A program made the translations under genes and the position numbers. Below the pieces are notes generated by a model. That model saw only the letters and a list, made by a program, of their open reading frames with translations. It was not told the origin of the DNA and did not search any database. Below, piece after piece: positions 8,916 through 17,953 of a stretch of DNA of 64,000 nt. This stretch comes from Thetidibacter halocola (GTDB taxonomy: Bacteria > Pseudomonadota > Alphaproteobacteria > Rhodobacterales > Rhodobacteraceae). How positions within the stretch are numbered: the first letter of the stretch is position 1; each line of letters starts with the position of its first letter. The stretch lies in contig NZ_JAGTUU010000001.1 of assembly GCF_018224955.1 (NCBI RefSeq), forward strand, positions 248,001 to 312,000, in the 5' to 3' direction.

Positions 8916-10994
8916 ATGAAAACCATTGGTGTCGACGTGGGCGGAACCTTTACCGATCTCGTCTATTGCGACCTCGCCACCCACAAGGTGGCGATCCACA
9001 AGGTCGCGACCACGCCGGACGATCCGTCCGAGGGCGTGATGCTGGGTGTAACGGAACTTTGCGCCCAGGTCGGCGTGCCCCTGTCCGGGATAGAGCACGT
9101 CTTTCACGGCACCACCACGGCGACCAACGCGGTGCTGGAGAACGCGGGTGCGCGCGCCGGCCTGATCACCAACGAGGGGTTCCGCGACGTGCTGCATATC
9201 GGGCGTCACCAGCGCCCGCAGCATTACTCGATCCGGCAAGAGATCCCGTGGCAGGATCGCCCCCTGATCGCCCGCCGCTTTCGCAAGACGGTGGGCGGGC
9301 GGCTGGTGCCGCCGGACGGATCGGAGCTGGAGCCGCTGGACGAGGCGGACGTGCGCCGCGCTGCGCAGGAGCTGAAGGCGGCGGGCGTCGATTCGGTCGC
9401 CATCTGCTTTCTGTTCTCCTACCTGAACCCGGCGCATGAACTGCGCGCCAAGGAGATCGTCGAGGAGGTCATGCCCGAGGCTTTCGTCACCGCCTCGTCG
9501 CTGATCTCGCCGCAGTTCCGCGAGTTCGAACGGTTCACCACCGCCGCACTCGCCGCCTTCGTCGGCCCCAAGGTGCGCCGTTACATCGGCGGGCTGGAGG
9601 GCGCGCTGCGCCGCGCGGGCGTGCCCGGAGACCTGCGGATCATGGCGTCGAACGGCGGCGTCGCGACACCCGCGATGGTGCGCGAGCGCCCTGCCCTGAC
9701 GCTTCAATCCGGCCTTGCGGCCGGCGTGCTTGGCGGTGGCTGGGTTGGCGCGCAATGCGGGCGCGACCGGCTCATCACCTTCGACATCGGCGGCACCTCG
9801 GCGGATATCGGCATCGTCGTGGACGGCACATATGCCGAGACCGACGCGCGCTCGACCTCGATCGCCGGTTTCCCGCTGCTGATGCCGATGCTCGACATCC
9901 ACACGATCGGCGCGGGCGGCGGATCGATTGCGCATGTGGACCGGGGCGGCGCCTTTCGCGTCGGCCCGCAAAGCGCGGGCGCGGTGCCCGGGCCGGCCGC
10001 CTATGGCAAGGGCGGCACGGCGCCCACGGTGACGGATGCCAACCTCGTGTTGGGTCGGCTCGAGGCGCAGGACTTTCTCGGCGGCGCAATGGCGCTGGAC
10101 GCCGAGGCCGCCGAAACCGTCATCGCGCGCCTGGCCGAAACGCTGGGCCTGCCGAGGCTTGAGGCCGCCGAGGGCGTGCTGACCATCCTCAACGCCAACA
10201 TGGCCAATGCGATCCGCTCGCGCACGGTGCAGAAAGGCATCGACCCGCGCGGCTTTGCCCTTGTCGCGATGGGCGGCGCGGGGCCGCTGCACGGGGCCGA
10301 AGTGGCGCGGATGCTGTCCATCCCCGAGGTCATCGTGCCGCCGCATCCCGGCATCACCTCGGCCATGGGCCTGCTGACCACCGACCTGAAATACGACGCG
10401 ATCAAGACGCAGTTCCAGGTCTCCAGCAAGGTCGACATGGCGCGCATCGCCGCCGATCTCGACGCCATGCGGAACGACCTCTCCGAACGGTTCGACGCCG
10501 ACCACGTGCCGCCCGAGACGCGCAGTTTCGCCCGCATGGGCGACCTCCGCTATGTCGGACAAGGCTATGAGTTGCGCGTGCCGATCCCCGACGGGCCCAT
10601 CGACACCGCCGCGATGGACGAGGTCTGGGAGGCGTTCCACGCCGCCCATGCCCGCGAATACGGCCACGCCTTCCGCGACAACCCGATCGAGATCGTCAAC
10701 CTGCGCCTCGTCGGCACCGGCACGCTGGACAAGATCGAGCACATGGGCGCCACCGCCTCGGGCAGCGTCGAGGGCGCGCTGCTGCGCCGCAAGCCCTGCG
10801 TCTTCCGCACCGAAGGCGGGCTGGAAACGCTTGAGACCGCCGTCTACCGCCGCGACGCGCTGCCCGCCGGTGCGCGCCTGACTGGCCCCGCCATCATCCT
10901 GCAAAAGGACAGCACCACCGTCGTGCCGCCCGGCGCCACGGCCGAGGTCCATCCCTCGGGCAGCCTGATCCTCAGCCTTGGAGACATCGCATGA
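8916..10994 (+). CDS. hyuA: Hydantoinase/oxoprolinase family protein, subunit A
   Basis: A 692-residue ATP-dependent amidohydrolase subunit of the N-methylhydantoinase / 5-oxoprolinase / acetone-carboxylase family. The ATP-binding ASKHA-type motifs are GVDVGGTFTD (residues 5-14), FHGTTTATNAV and ITFDIGGTSADIG. The late GGAGPLHG and PPHPGITSAMG segments are family signatures. With HyuB it opens a cyclic amide ring at the cost of ATP. The start ATG follows AGAGGGGAAG. The stop overlaps the hyuB start by 4 bases. It diverges from the ATP-independent hydantoinase operon. The true substrate (N-methylhydantoin, oxoproline or another lactam) is unresolved. Confidence 0.92.
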   Translation: MKTIGVDVGGTFTDLVYCDLATHKVAIHKVATTPDDPSEGVMLGVTELCAQVGVPLSGIEHVFHGTTTATNAVLENAGARAGLITNEGFRDVLHIGRHQRPQHYSIRQEIPWQDRPLIARRFRKTVGGRLVPPDGSELEPLDEADVRRAAQELKAAGVDSVAICFLFSYLNPAHELRAKEIVEEVMPEAFVTASSLISPQFREFERFTTAALAAFVGPKVRRYIGGLEGALRRAGVPGDLRIMASNGGVATPAMVRERPALTLQSGLAAGVLGGGWVGAQCGRDRLITFDIGGTSADIGIVVDGTYAETDARSTSIAGFPLLMPMLDIHTIGAGGGSIAHVDRGGAFRVGPQSAGAVPGPAAYGKGGTAPTVTDANLVLGRLEAQDFLGGAMALDAEAAETVIARLAETLGLPRLEAAEGVLTILNANMANAIRSRTVQKGIDPRGFALVAMGGAGPLHGAEVARMLSIPEVIVPPHPGITSAMGLLTTDLKYDAIKTQFQVSSKVDMARIAADLDAMRNDLSERFDADHVPPETRSFARMGDLRYVGQGYELRVPIPDGPIDTAAMDEVWEAFHAAHAREYGHAFRDNPIEIVNLRLVGTGTLDKIEHMGATASGSVEGALLRRKPCVFRTEGGLETLETAVYRRDALPAGARLTGPAIILQKDSTTVVPPGATAEVHPSGSLILSLGDIA

Positions 10995-12778
10995 CCCGTG
11001 CCCAGACCATCACCGCACAACGCGTCGATCCGGTCACCGCCGCCGTGATTCAGGGCGGGCTGGAGACCATTGCCATCGAGATGGGGCACAAGCTGATGCG
11101 CATGTCCTATTCCTCGATCATCCGCGAGTCCGAGGATTTCGGCGCAGCGCTGACCGACGCCACGGGTCGGCAGATGTGCGAATGCAAGATGTCGACCCCG
11201 CTGCAATCAGGGCCGATCCCCGGTTATGTGCGCAACATCCTCGAAGTGACGGCACGGCGCGGCGACCAGATCCGCCCTGGCGACGTCATCATGCACAATG
11301 ACCCCTATGGCGGGGCCAGCCACGGGCCGGACGTGGCCTTTGCCGTGCCGGTCTTCCTGGATGACACGCTGATCGGCTTCTCGGTCACGACGGCGCATCA
11401 CCTGGATATCGGCGCGCTGTCTCCCGGGTCCTGCGGCATCGTGGACGCGGTCGACACATATGCCGAAGGGTTGCAGTTCAAGGCCATCAAGGTCGTGGAT
11501 CGCGGCGTGCGCAACGAGGCCGTCTGGCAGATCCTGCGCGCCAACATCCGTGCCGAGGAAATGGTCGTCGGCGACATGGAGGCCCAGATCGAGGCCGCCC
11601 GGATCGGCGCCGAACGCTTTCTGGCGCTGGTCGGTCAATACGGGCTGCCAACCGTGATGGACGCGTTCGAGGACCTGCTGGATTACTCAGAGCGCCTGAT
11701 GCGCGACGCGATCCGCGCCCTGCCCGATGGCGCCTACACCGCCACCACGCATATCGACGGCTATCTCGACGATCCCGACCCGGCGCGCCGCGACCTGCCC
11801 ATCGTGGCGACGATCCGGGTGCATGGCGATAGCCTGACCGTCGATCTGACCGGCACCGCACCGCAGGTCTCGGACAAGCCGATCAACATGCCGCTGGTCG
11901 GCACGGTGGATTGCGCGGTCTGGCTGACGATCCGCTCGATCCTGCTGGACAGCGCGCTTTATGGCGACATCCCGCAGAACACCGGGCTGACGCGGCCGAT
12001 CGAAATCGTCGCGCCCGAGGGCTGCCTTGCCAACCCGATCTTCCCGGCGCCGGTCATTGCCCGCTTCTGCCCCGGAAACCAGCTGGCCGACACAGTGATG
12101 AAGGCGCTGAGCCAGGCGGTGCCGGGCCAGGTCTCGGCCGGGATCGGCAACCTTCGCGTCGTGGCCGTGTCCGGCCTCAGCAAGGGCCAGCACTGGGTCC
12201 ACATGGAGATCATGGAGGGCGCATACGGCGGGCGTCAGGGCATGGACGGGATGGACGCAGTCGACACGCTTTATGCCAACACCCGCAACAACCCGGTCGA
12301 GGATATCGAAAGCCACATCCCCCTGCGCGTCGAATGCTATGAGCTGCGCGAGGACGCGATGCCCGCCGGGAAATGGCGCGGCGGGATCGGCACGCGCCGC
12401 ATTTTCCGCTTTCTCGACGATGCCGGCATCTCGATCGAGGGCGAAGGGCACAAATACGCGCCCTGGGGCTTTGACGGCGGGGCCGAGGGCCGGGTCGCGG
12501 CCCTGACGCTGGAGGCCGGCGACGGCACGCGCCGCAGCCTGCCGTCGAAGCTGCCCTATCACAAGGTGCGCGCGGGCGATCGCCTGGTGGCCGAGGGGCC
12601 CTGTGGCGGCGGCTACGGCAACCCGCTGGAGCGTGACGCGCAAGAGGTGCTGGACGACGTTCTGGACGAGTTGATCGGGACGGACAGCGCCCTGCGCGAC
12701 TTTGGCGTGGTGATCCGCGATGGCGCGCTGGACCTCGCGGGAACCGAGGCCGAGCGGGCGCGCCGCGCGGGCGGCTGA
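10991..12778 (+). CDS. hyuB: Hydantoinase/oxoprolinase family protein, subunit B
   Basis: A 595-residue HyuB-family subunit (N-methylhydantoinase B / hydantoin utilisation B). Typical signatures include IIRESEDFGAALTDATG, HNDPYGGASHGPDV and the C-terminal GGGYGNPLERD. It forms the hetero-oligomer with HyuA that couples ATP hydrolysis to ring opening. The start overlaps the hyuA stop (ATGA), so translation is coupled. A strong hairpin follows 28 bases after the stop. Length is normal for the family. Confidence 0.92.
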   Translation: MTRAQTITAQRVDPVTAAVIQGGLETIAIEMGHKLMRMSYSSIIRESEDFGAALTDATGRQMCECKMSTPLQSGPIPGYVRNILEVTARRGDQIRPGDVIMHNDPYGGASHGPDVAFAVPVFLDDTLIGFSVTTAHHLDIGALSPGSCGIVDAVDTYAEGLQFKAIKVVDRGVRNEAVWQILRANIRAEEMVVGDMEAQIEAARIGAERFLALVGQYGLPTVMDAFEDLLDYSERLMRDAIRALPDGAYTATTHIDGYLDDPDPARRDLPIVATIRVHGDSLTVDLTGTAPQVSDKPINMPLVGTVDCAVWLTIRSILLDSALYGDIPQNTGLTRPIEIVAPEGCLANPIFPAPVIARFCPGNQLADTVMKALSQAVPGQVSAGIGNLRVVAVSGLSKGQHWVHMEIMEGAYGGRQGMDGMDAVDTLYANTRNNPVEDIESHIPLRVECYELREDAMPAGKWRGGIGTRRIFRFLDDAGISIEGEGHKYAPWGFDGGAEGRVAALTLEAGDGTRRSLPSKLPYHKVRAGDRLVAEGPCGGGYGNPLERDAQEVLDDVLDELIGTDSALRDFGVVIRDGALDLAGTEAERARRAGG

Positions 12779-12805
12779 CGCCGGGCGCTGCGCATCGGAT
12801 GGGCG

Positions 12806-12834
12806 CCGCCCGGTTCCACGACCGGGCGGGGTTT
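12806..12834 (+). terminator. Terminator after hyuAB
   Basis: A perfect 9-bp stem (12806-12814 with 12821-12829), GC-rich, with a 6-base loop, followed by GGTTT. It lies between the convergent ends of hyuB and the quinone oxidoreductase gene. The T tract is short, so efficiency is uncertain. Confidence 0.65.
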
Positions 12835-13814
12835 CAGCCGATCCGCAGCAGCAGCTTGCCCGCCACGCGGCGCGAAGCCAGCGCGTCATACATCGCAAGG
12901 ACGTCGTCCATCTCGAACACCGCCTCGACCGGCACCTGGATCGTGCCCGAGCGGATGCCGCCCAGCACCTCTTCGACGCCCTGCGCCCAGGACGGTGCCC
13001 TGTAATCCAGGTGGCCAAGGTGCATCCGGGTAAAGGTCAGCGACTTGCGCACCAGCCGTTCCCAGAGCGAGTCATAGGGCTTGCCCTCGGCCTCGCCGTA
13101 GCTGACCACGTGTCCCAGCGGCCGGATCGCGTCAAAGCTGCGGTCGAGGATCGAGGCACCGGTGGAATCGATCACCTTGTCGACGCCCCTGCCCTGTGTC
13201 GCCTCCAGCGCGACGCTGACGAAATCGGCCTCGGCCCGGTTGACCACGATATCGGCGCCGAATTCCAGCGCGCGCGCCTCCTTGCCGCTGGTGCCCACGG
13301 TGCCGATCACCGTCGCACCCGCCGCCTTGGCCAGTTGCGTCAGGAACAACCCAACGCCGCCGCCGATGGCATGGATCAGCAGCACGTCGCCCGGCGCGGT
13401 GCTGCTGACCCCGTGCAACAGGTTCCACGCCGTCAGGCCCTGGATGTAGAACGCCGCCCCGGTCTCGAACGACACGTCGTCCGGCAACTGGATCACCCGT
13501 TCGACCGGCACTGCGCAGAACTCGGCGAAGCCCCCCGCATCCTCGCTGAAGGCGGCGATGCGGTCGCCGACGGCCAGCCCCGTCACGCCCGGCCCCAGCG
13601 CCGCGACCGTCCCCGCCATCTCAAGCCCGGCGACCAGCGGATAGCCCTTGGGATGCGGGTAGATGCCGGTGCGCATCATGACATCCGCATAGTTCAGCCC
13701 CGCCACCGCGACCCGGAGCAGAACCTGACCCGGCCCCGGTTCGGGCACCGCGATGTCCCGGATCAGAACCGACTCGGGGCGCCCGTCGGGCTTGTCCAAC
13801 ACGACCGCTTTCAT
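12834..13814 (-). CDS. Zinc-independent NADPH:quinone oxidoreductase (MDR family)
   Basis: A medium-chain dehydrogenase/reductase of about 326 residues, related to quinone oxidoreductases. The catalytic-domain start is visible (VVLDKPDGRPES, then GLNYADVMMRTG), as is the nucleotide-binding AIGGGVGLFLTQLAKAAGATVIG (around residue 145). The structural and catalytic zinc cysteines of alcohol dehydrogenases are absent. I place the start at ATG 13814, 9 bases after GGGAG; a GTG 3 codons earlier is possible. It is convergent with hyuB and probably a separate unit. The electron acceptor is unknown. Confidence 0.88.
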   Translation of the reverse strand: MKAVVLDKPDGRPESVLIRDIAVPEPGPGQVLLRVAVAGLNYADVMMRTGIYPHPKGYPLVAGLEMAGTVAALGPGVTGLAVGDRIAAFSEDAGGFAEFCAVPVERVIQLPDDVSFETGAAFYIQGLTAWNLLHGVSSTAPGDVLLIHAIGGGVGLFLTQLAKAAGATVIGTVGTSGKEARALEFGADIVVNRAEADFVSVALEATQGRGVDKVIDSTGASILDRSFDAIRPLGHVVSYGEAEGKPYDSLWERLVRKSLTFTRMHLGHLDYRAPSWAQGVEEVLGGIRSGTIQVPVEAVFEMDDVLAMYDALASRRVAGKLLLRIG

Positions 13815-14401
13815 CTCTGCCACTCCCTGCGCTTGTCATTCCTTCCTGCGAGAAGACCGTCAACCGCGCCACTTGGAAAGCCTTATCGCATGAACCGGCG
13901 GCGCGACCGCCGTGCAATGCGCTCCAAGAGCCAATCCTTCGGCAGTTGCAGAAGTGCGCGCAGCCCGCGCGTCGGGTGTTGGTCCCCTTTGAAACCCCGC
14001 AGGAATCTTCGGCCTTGCCCTGCCGTTGACGCGTCCCCGGTGGCCCAGGACCACATCGGCTTCTACAGCACGCTTTTTGTCTGCCATACCGGCGACGCGG
14101 CGGATATCGTGCCGACGTCGTCCGACGGCTGGAACCGGGGCACATTTCCCTGTCCCGGGCGCAAGAAGAAGGGCGGCCAATGCCGCCCTTTTCGCTTTTT
14201 CGCTTTCGACCGGCTTTTCCCGATGACGGAACTGTTCCGCATCCGTTGGACCGTTTCCGGGACGATCTGAACCACTCTCTGTCCCGGCCAGTCGGCTTCG
14301 GTCGTGTGGACATGGCCCGTGGCGGGCAGGTGTCCGCCATGGGCGGCGTGCGGCCGCTGGTGGGTGCAGAAACCGACCCAGCGGCAGAGGGCGCGCCCCG
14401 C
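13815..14401. other. Intergenic stretch with one hairpin, no gene seen
   Basis: About 590 bases between the start of the quinone oxidoreductase and the end of the large RTX gene. Short open frames here have no ribosome sites or recognisable sequence. The one clear element is the hairpin at 14169-14190, listed separately. Confidence 0.5.
14169..14200. terminator. Probable bidirectional terminator
   Basis: A perfect 9-bp inverted repeat, AAGGGCGGC and GCCGCCCTT, around a CAAT loop. On the plus strand it is followed by TTCGCTTTTT; on the minus strand it is followed by a CTTCTTCTT tract. It is the best candidate for ending transcription of the RTX gene, 212 bases downstream of that gene's stop. 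It would also stop any plus-strand transcript from the 13.8-14.1 kb gap. Confidence 0.65.
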
Positions 14402-17400
14402 CTATACCAGCGTGATGTCGTCCAACAGCCCGGCATTCGAGGTCACGCCGAGGAAGGTGATGCTGTTGCCGGCACCGAAGTCGAGCACCAGCACGCCCGA
14501 GGACGTGTCCGAGATGCCGTCGAGGTGCGTTTGCGTCAGCGGACCGCCCCAGAGATTCGTATCGATCCGAAGCGCGTCGGTGTCCACGGCGTAGTCCGTT
14601 AGCGTGTCGTTGTCGATCGCCGCGGCAAAGACGAAGGTGTCGGCCCCCTGCCCGCCACTGGCCTCGTCATCGCCGCCGCCGAGATTCACCGTATCGTTGC
14701 CGTTGCCGCCAAAGACCGTATCGTGGGCGTTCGCATTGGACTGGGTGTTGTCCCAGAAGATGTCGCTGCCATCGCCAAGATAGACCAGATCGCGCCCGTT
14801 TCCGCCCCAGACGGTATCGTTGCCGGCGCCACCAAAGATCGTGTCAAAGCCATCGCCACCGCCAAGCCGGTCGTCACCGACGCCGCCGACCATCGAGTCG
14901 TTGCCGGCTTCGCCGAACAGCACCTCGTTGCCGCCGCCGCCATTCAGCGTGTCGTTGCCCGTGCCGCCGAACACCGTGTCATGGGCATGCACGTTCGATT
15001 GTCCGTTGTCCCAGAACACGTCGTTGCCATCCAGCAGGCGGACCTGGTCCCGGCCATTGCCGCCCCAGACCGTGTCGTTGCCGGCGCCGCCAAAGATCGT
15101 GTCGTAGGAATCCCCGCCGCCGATCAGGTCGTCGCCGTCACCGCCGAACAACAGGTCGTTTCCGACGTCGCCGTTCATGCTGTCATTGCCTTCGCGACCG
15201 TCCAGCGTGTCGTTCCCGGCCCCGCCGAACAGCGTGTCGTCCCCGGCAAGTCCGATCAACGTATCGTTGCCGTTGTTGCCGGACAGAAGGTTCGCGCCGT
15301 CATCCCCGGTCAGCCTGTCGTCGAGCGCCCCCCCGATGACATTCTCGATTCCGTTTTCGGAAATGTACCCGACGCCGACCGCATCCGGGTCGCCGCCCGG
15401 CGCGCCGACGTTCTGCCAGATTCCGCCCCCGTCGAGCGTGAAGGTCACGGTCGTGCCAAGGCCGCCGAAATCGACCGTATCGATGCCGCTGCTGCCCGAA
15501 AGGCGGGTGCCGAAAGTCGGGTCCGAGGCGGCGGTGAACCGGATCAGGTCATCGCCGCTCCCCGTGTCGATCAGCGAGGGACGCCCGGCCGCGACATTGA
15601 CGGTGTCGCTGTCGTCGCCGGTCTCGATCGAACGGGCCCAGGAGGTGCCGTTCATGTTGACCGTGTCCATACCGCTGCCGGTCCTGATCGCCCCGGCGCC
15701 GTCCTCGATGTTGAGCACGTCGTCGCCATCGCTCGCGTGGATGAAATCGACGAATCCCTGCGCAGTCAGCGTATCGTTCCCACGGCCCAGGCCCACGCTG
15801 TGGCCTCCGCCAAGCAGGAGCACGTTGTCGGCGCCATCATCCGTGCGGACCGCGTAGACGAAGCTGCCGCTGGCGCTTTCGACCGTGTCGTCGCCGCCGC
15901 TGGTCCGGACAAACCCGGCCCCGCCAGTGCCGACACGCACGATATCGGCGTCGTCAAACGCCGTGATGATGTCCGTAAACTGATCCCCGGTCGTCACATC
16001 GTTGTTGCCGGACCCTGCCCGGATGACGTCGATCCGCCCCGTCGAAACCGAGATCGTGTCGTCGCCTTCATAGGTTTCGAGATTGTTGATCTGACCACCA
16101 ATGACAGTGACCGTGTTGGCACCGTTGCCAAGGGTCGCGGTCGCGATCCGTCCGCCGCTGACGTCAAGCGTGTCGTCCCCCCCGTAGGCAAGGAGTTGTT
16201 CCACCTTTCCGTCGATCAGGTCGAAACGATTGTCACCGCTTCCCAGTTGCGCCGACTGCAAGTTGAAATCGGCATTGTCCAGGGTCACGGTATCGTTGTC
16301 GCTGTAGGCAACCACGGTATTGAGGTACTGGTCCGAGGTGATCGTCAGTTCGTTGTTTCCATCTCCAAGGTCGAGCGTGTTTCCCCGGGCCTGACCAGTC
16401 ATCGAGACTTCGTCGTCGTTGCCACCGAGGGTCGCCGCATTGAATCGCCCTGCGACCGCCAGGTTGTCGACACCGCCCGAGGTGCCGATCGTGCGCACCT
16501 CGGCGCCATCGGCGATGGTGATCGTGTTCGTTCCGCTGTAGGACGTGAAATTGCCATGAAACCCGCCGGTGAAATCCACCGTGTTCGTGCCGTTCCCCAG
16601 CACCACCGAATCTGATCCGCCTGAGCCAAGGGTCAGATTGTGGGTAGAATTCGTTCCGCGCAGGCTCTCCACGTGGCCGGTGCCGGAATCGATGTTGAAG
16701 GTGCCTGCGCCATACAGTTTGACCATGCGCAGATCGCCCGATCCGCCATTGACGGTCGTCGTTTCGCCGGCGTCGGTGCCCAGTTCCAGGTGGTTGAAGG
16801 TTGTCCGGTTCACGTTGATCGTGTCGCCGCCCGCTTCCCAGGCAAAGAGCGAGTCCACGCGGCTGTCCGCCCCGGTCGATCCGTTGAACGTGTCGGCACC
16901 GTTGTCCAGATAGACCGACCCGATCAGACCGTTGTCGCCCAGCGTCAGCGTGTCGTTGCCGTTGCCCATATAGAGGCTGTCGACACGCCCGGCATTTCCG
17001 ATCGTGGTGACGTCGGCGCCATTGTCCATCCGGGCCGCATATACCCGCCCATTGTCGGCGACGTTCAGCGTATTGTCACCACCCGACAGGTCGACATACT
17101 CCAAGCGTCCGGTGCGGGTCGTCACGCTGTCGTTGCCGTTTTCAAGGTCAATGGCTCGAGTCGAATTCTGGCCCAACGTCAGGGTCACATTCGAACTCGC
17201 AAGGTCGCCGCTCTGGCGGATGAACTTCACATCGACATACGGCAGGTCAATGACGAAATTGCCGTCGCCCAACCGGAGAGTATCGATGTCCCGTTCGATG
17301 CCGTCATCCGCCTCGGTGATCGTCACATCAATCCCGTTCAACGAGCCGACAAGCATCGTCTCGATTCGCCATGGGCCATCGCTGAGAGTCAGGTCAAGAC

Positions 17401-17533
17401 TGTTGGGCCCGACTTCGTCGGTGAAGATGTTCACGAACTCTTGGTAATTGTTGCCACCTGACCAGTCGTAGGTCCGGCCCAGGATCGTGACGGGTGTGAC
17501 TCCGTCGAGGATGTGGGATTCATTTACGGCCAT
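14402..17533 (-). CDS. Large RTX (hemolysin-type calcium-binding repeat) secreted protein
   Basis: About 1043 residues. The N-terminal two thirds is a long series of degenerate repeats of the type GNGNDTLTLGDNG with alternating hydrophobic residues, suggesting a beta-solenoid. The last third carries canonical GGxGNDxLxGxxG nonapeptides that bind Ca2+ (several blocks, about residues 750-1000), then a hydrophobic C-terminal end (SITFLG...DDITLV) typical of type I secretion signals. No N-terminal signal peptide. I chose ATG 17533 (MAVNESHILDG), preceded by GGAGAG; an earlier frame extension lacks a ribosome site. No hlyB/hlyD/tolC genes lie nearby. It is probably a surface or matrix protein; no enzymatic domain was recognised. 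Confidence 0.88.
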   Translation of the reverse strand: MAVNESHILDGVTPVTILGRTYDWSGGNNYQEFVNIFTDEVGPNSLDLTLSDGPWRIETMLVGSLNGIDVTITEADDGIERDIDTLRLGDGNFVIDLPYVDVKFIRQSGDLASSNVTLTLGQNSTRAIDLENGNDSVTTRTGRLEYVDLSGGDNTLNVADNGRVYAARMDNGADVTTIGNAGRVDSLYMGNGNDTLTLGDNGLIGSVYLDNGADTFNGSTGADSRVDSLFAWEAGGDTINVNRTTFNHLELGTDAGETTTVNGGSGDLRMVKLYGAGTFNIDSGTGHVESLRGTNSTHNLTLGSGGSDSVVLGNGTNTVDFTGGFHGNFTSYSGTNTITIADGAEVRTIGTSGGVDNLAVAGRFNAATLGGNDDEVSMTGQARGNTLDLGDGNNELTITSDQYLNTVVAYSDNDTVTLDNADFNLQSAQLGSGDNRFDLIDGKVEQLLAYGGDDTLDVSGGRIATATLGNGANTVTVIGGQINNLETYEGDDTISVSTGRIDVIRAGSGNNDVTTGDQFTDIITAFDDADIVRVGTGGAGFVRTSGGDDTVESASGSFVYAVRTDDGADNVLLLGGGHSVGLGRGNDTLTAQGFVDFIHASDGDDVLNIEDGAGAIRTGSGMDTVNMNGTSWARSIETGDDSDTVNVAAGRPSLIDTGSGDDLIRFTAASDPTFGTRLSGSSGIDTVDFGGLGTTVTFTLDGGGIWQNVGAPGGDPDAVGVGYISENGIENVIGGALDDRLTGDDGANLLSGNNGNDTLIGLAGDDTLFGGAGNDTLDGREGNDSMNGDVGNDLLFGGDGDDLIGGGDSYDTIFGGAGNDTVWGGNGRDQVRLLDGNDVFWDNGQSNVHAHDTVFGGTGNDTLNGGGGNEVLFGEAGNDSMVGGVGDDRLGGGDGFDTIFGGAGNDTVWGGNGRDLVYLGDGSDIFWDNTQSNANAHDTVFGGNGNDTVNLGGGDDEASGGQGADTFVFAAAIDNDTLTDYAVDTDALRIDTNLWGGPLTQTHLDGISDTSSGVLVLDFGAGNSITFLGVTSNAGLLDDITLV

Positions 17534-17771
17534 TGTTGCTCTCCAATTGAAATTTTCGGATAAATACGAACTGACTGTGTCAGACATCGAAACAATAACA
17601 CGAATCGGCTTTCCCGCCAAAACGCGGGTCGGCGCAGATGCCCGCCGGGCATGCGCGCCGAGAATCCTGAAACCCTATCGCCGAGTGAATCCAATGCTGT
17701 GCCGCACCGGCCCCGCACGAACGTGCGTCGTCGGAGGCCATGACGGCGGTTCCCGGATGCTGATCTGGTGG

Positions 17772-17855
17772 TGGTGCCCAAGGTGGGACTCGAACCCACA
17801 CGCCTTGCGGCGGGGGATTTTGAATCCCCTGCGTCTACCGTTCCGCCACTTGGGC
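17772..17855 (-). tRNA. tRNA-Leu (anticodon CAA)
   Basis: A type II tRNA. The acceptor stem GCCCAAG pairs with CTTGGGC, followed by discriminator A and an encoded CCA. The anticodon arm GGGGA-TTCAAAA-TCCCC gives anticodon CAA, reading UUG. A short variable arm (CGCCGCAAGGCG) and the T-loop GTTCGAGTC are present. It lies in the gap between the RTX gene and the VTT membrane gene, on the minus strand. Confidence 0.95.
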
Positions 17856-17953
17856 ACGCATTCCGTCTAGCGCGAGGCAGCAAAGGCGTAAAGAGGGATT
17901 GCACCGTCGGCGCAGGCATGGTCTTTGCCCTGCGCAACAAACCCGGAGTGCCC

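Noticed and set aside
8739-10952. Long open frame antisense to hyuA
   Set aside because: It mirrors the codon pattern of hyuA, is rich in Arg/Ala/His/Asp shadows and has no ribosome site or recognisable motif. High-GC genes routinely leave such frames open.
12720-14270. Plus-strand open frame running over the quinone oxidoreductase gene into the 14-kb gap
   Set aside because: It overlaps hyuB and is antisense to a clear gene. The non-overlapping tail has no domain or ribosome site.
14723-16615. Antisense open frame across the large RTX gene
   Set aside because: Same repeat-complement effect; no start signal and no homologous motif.
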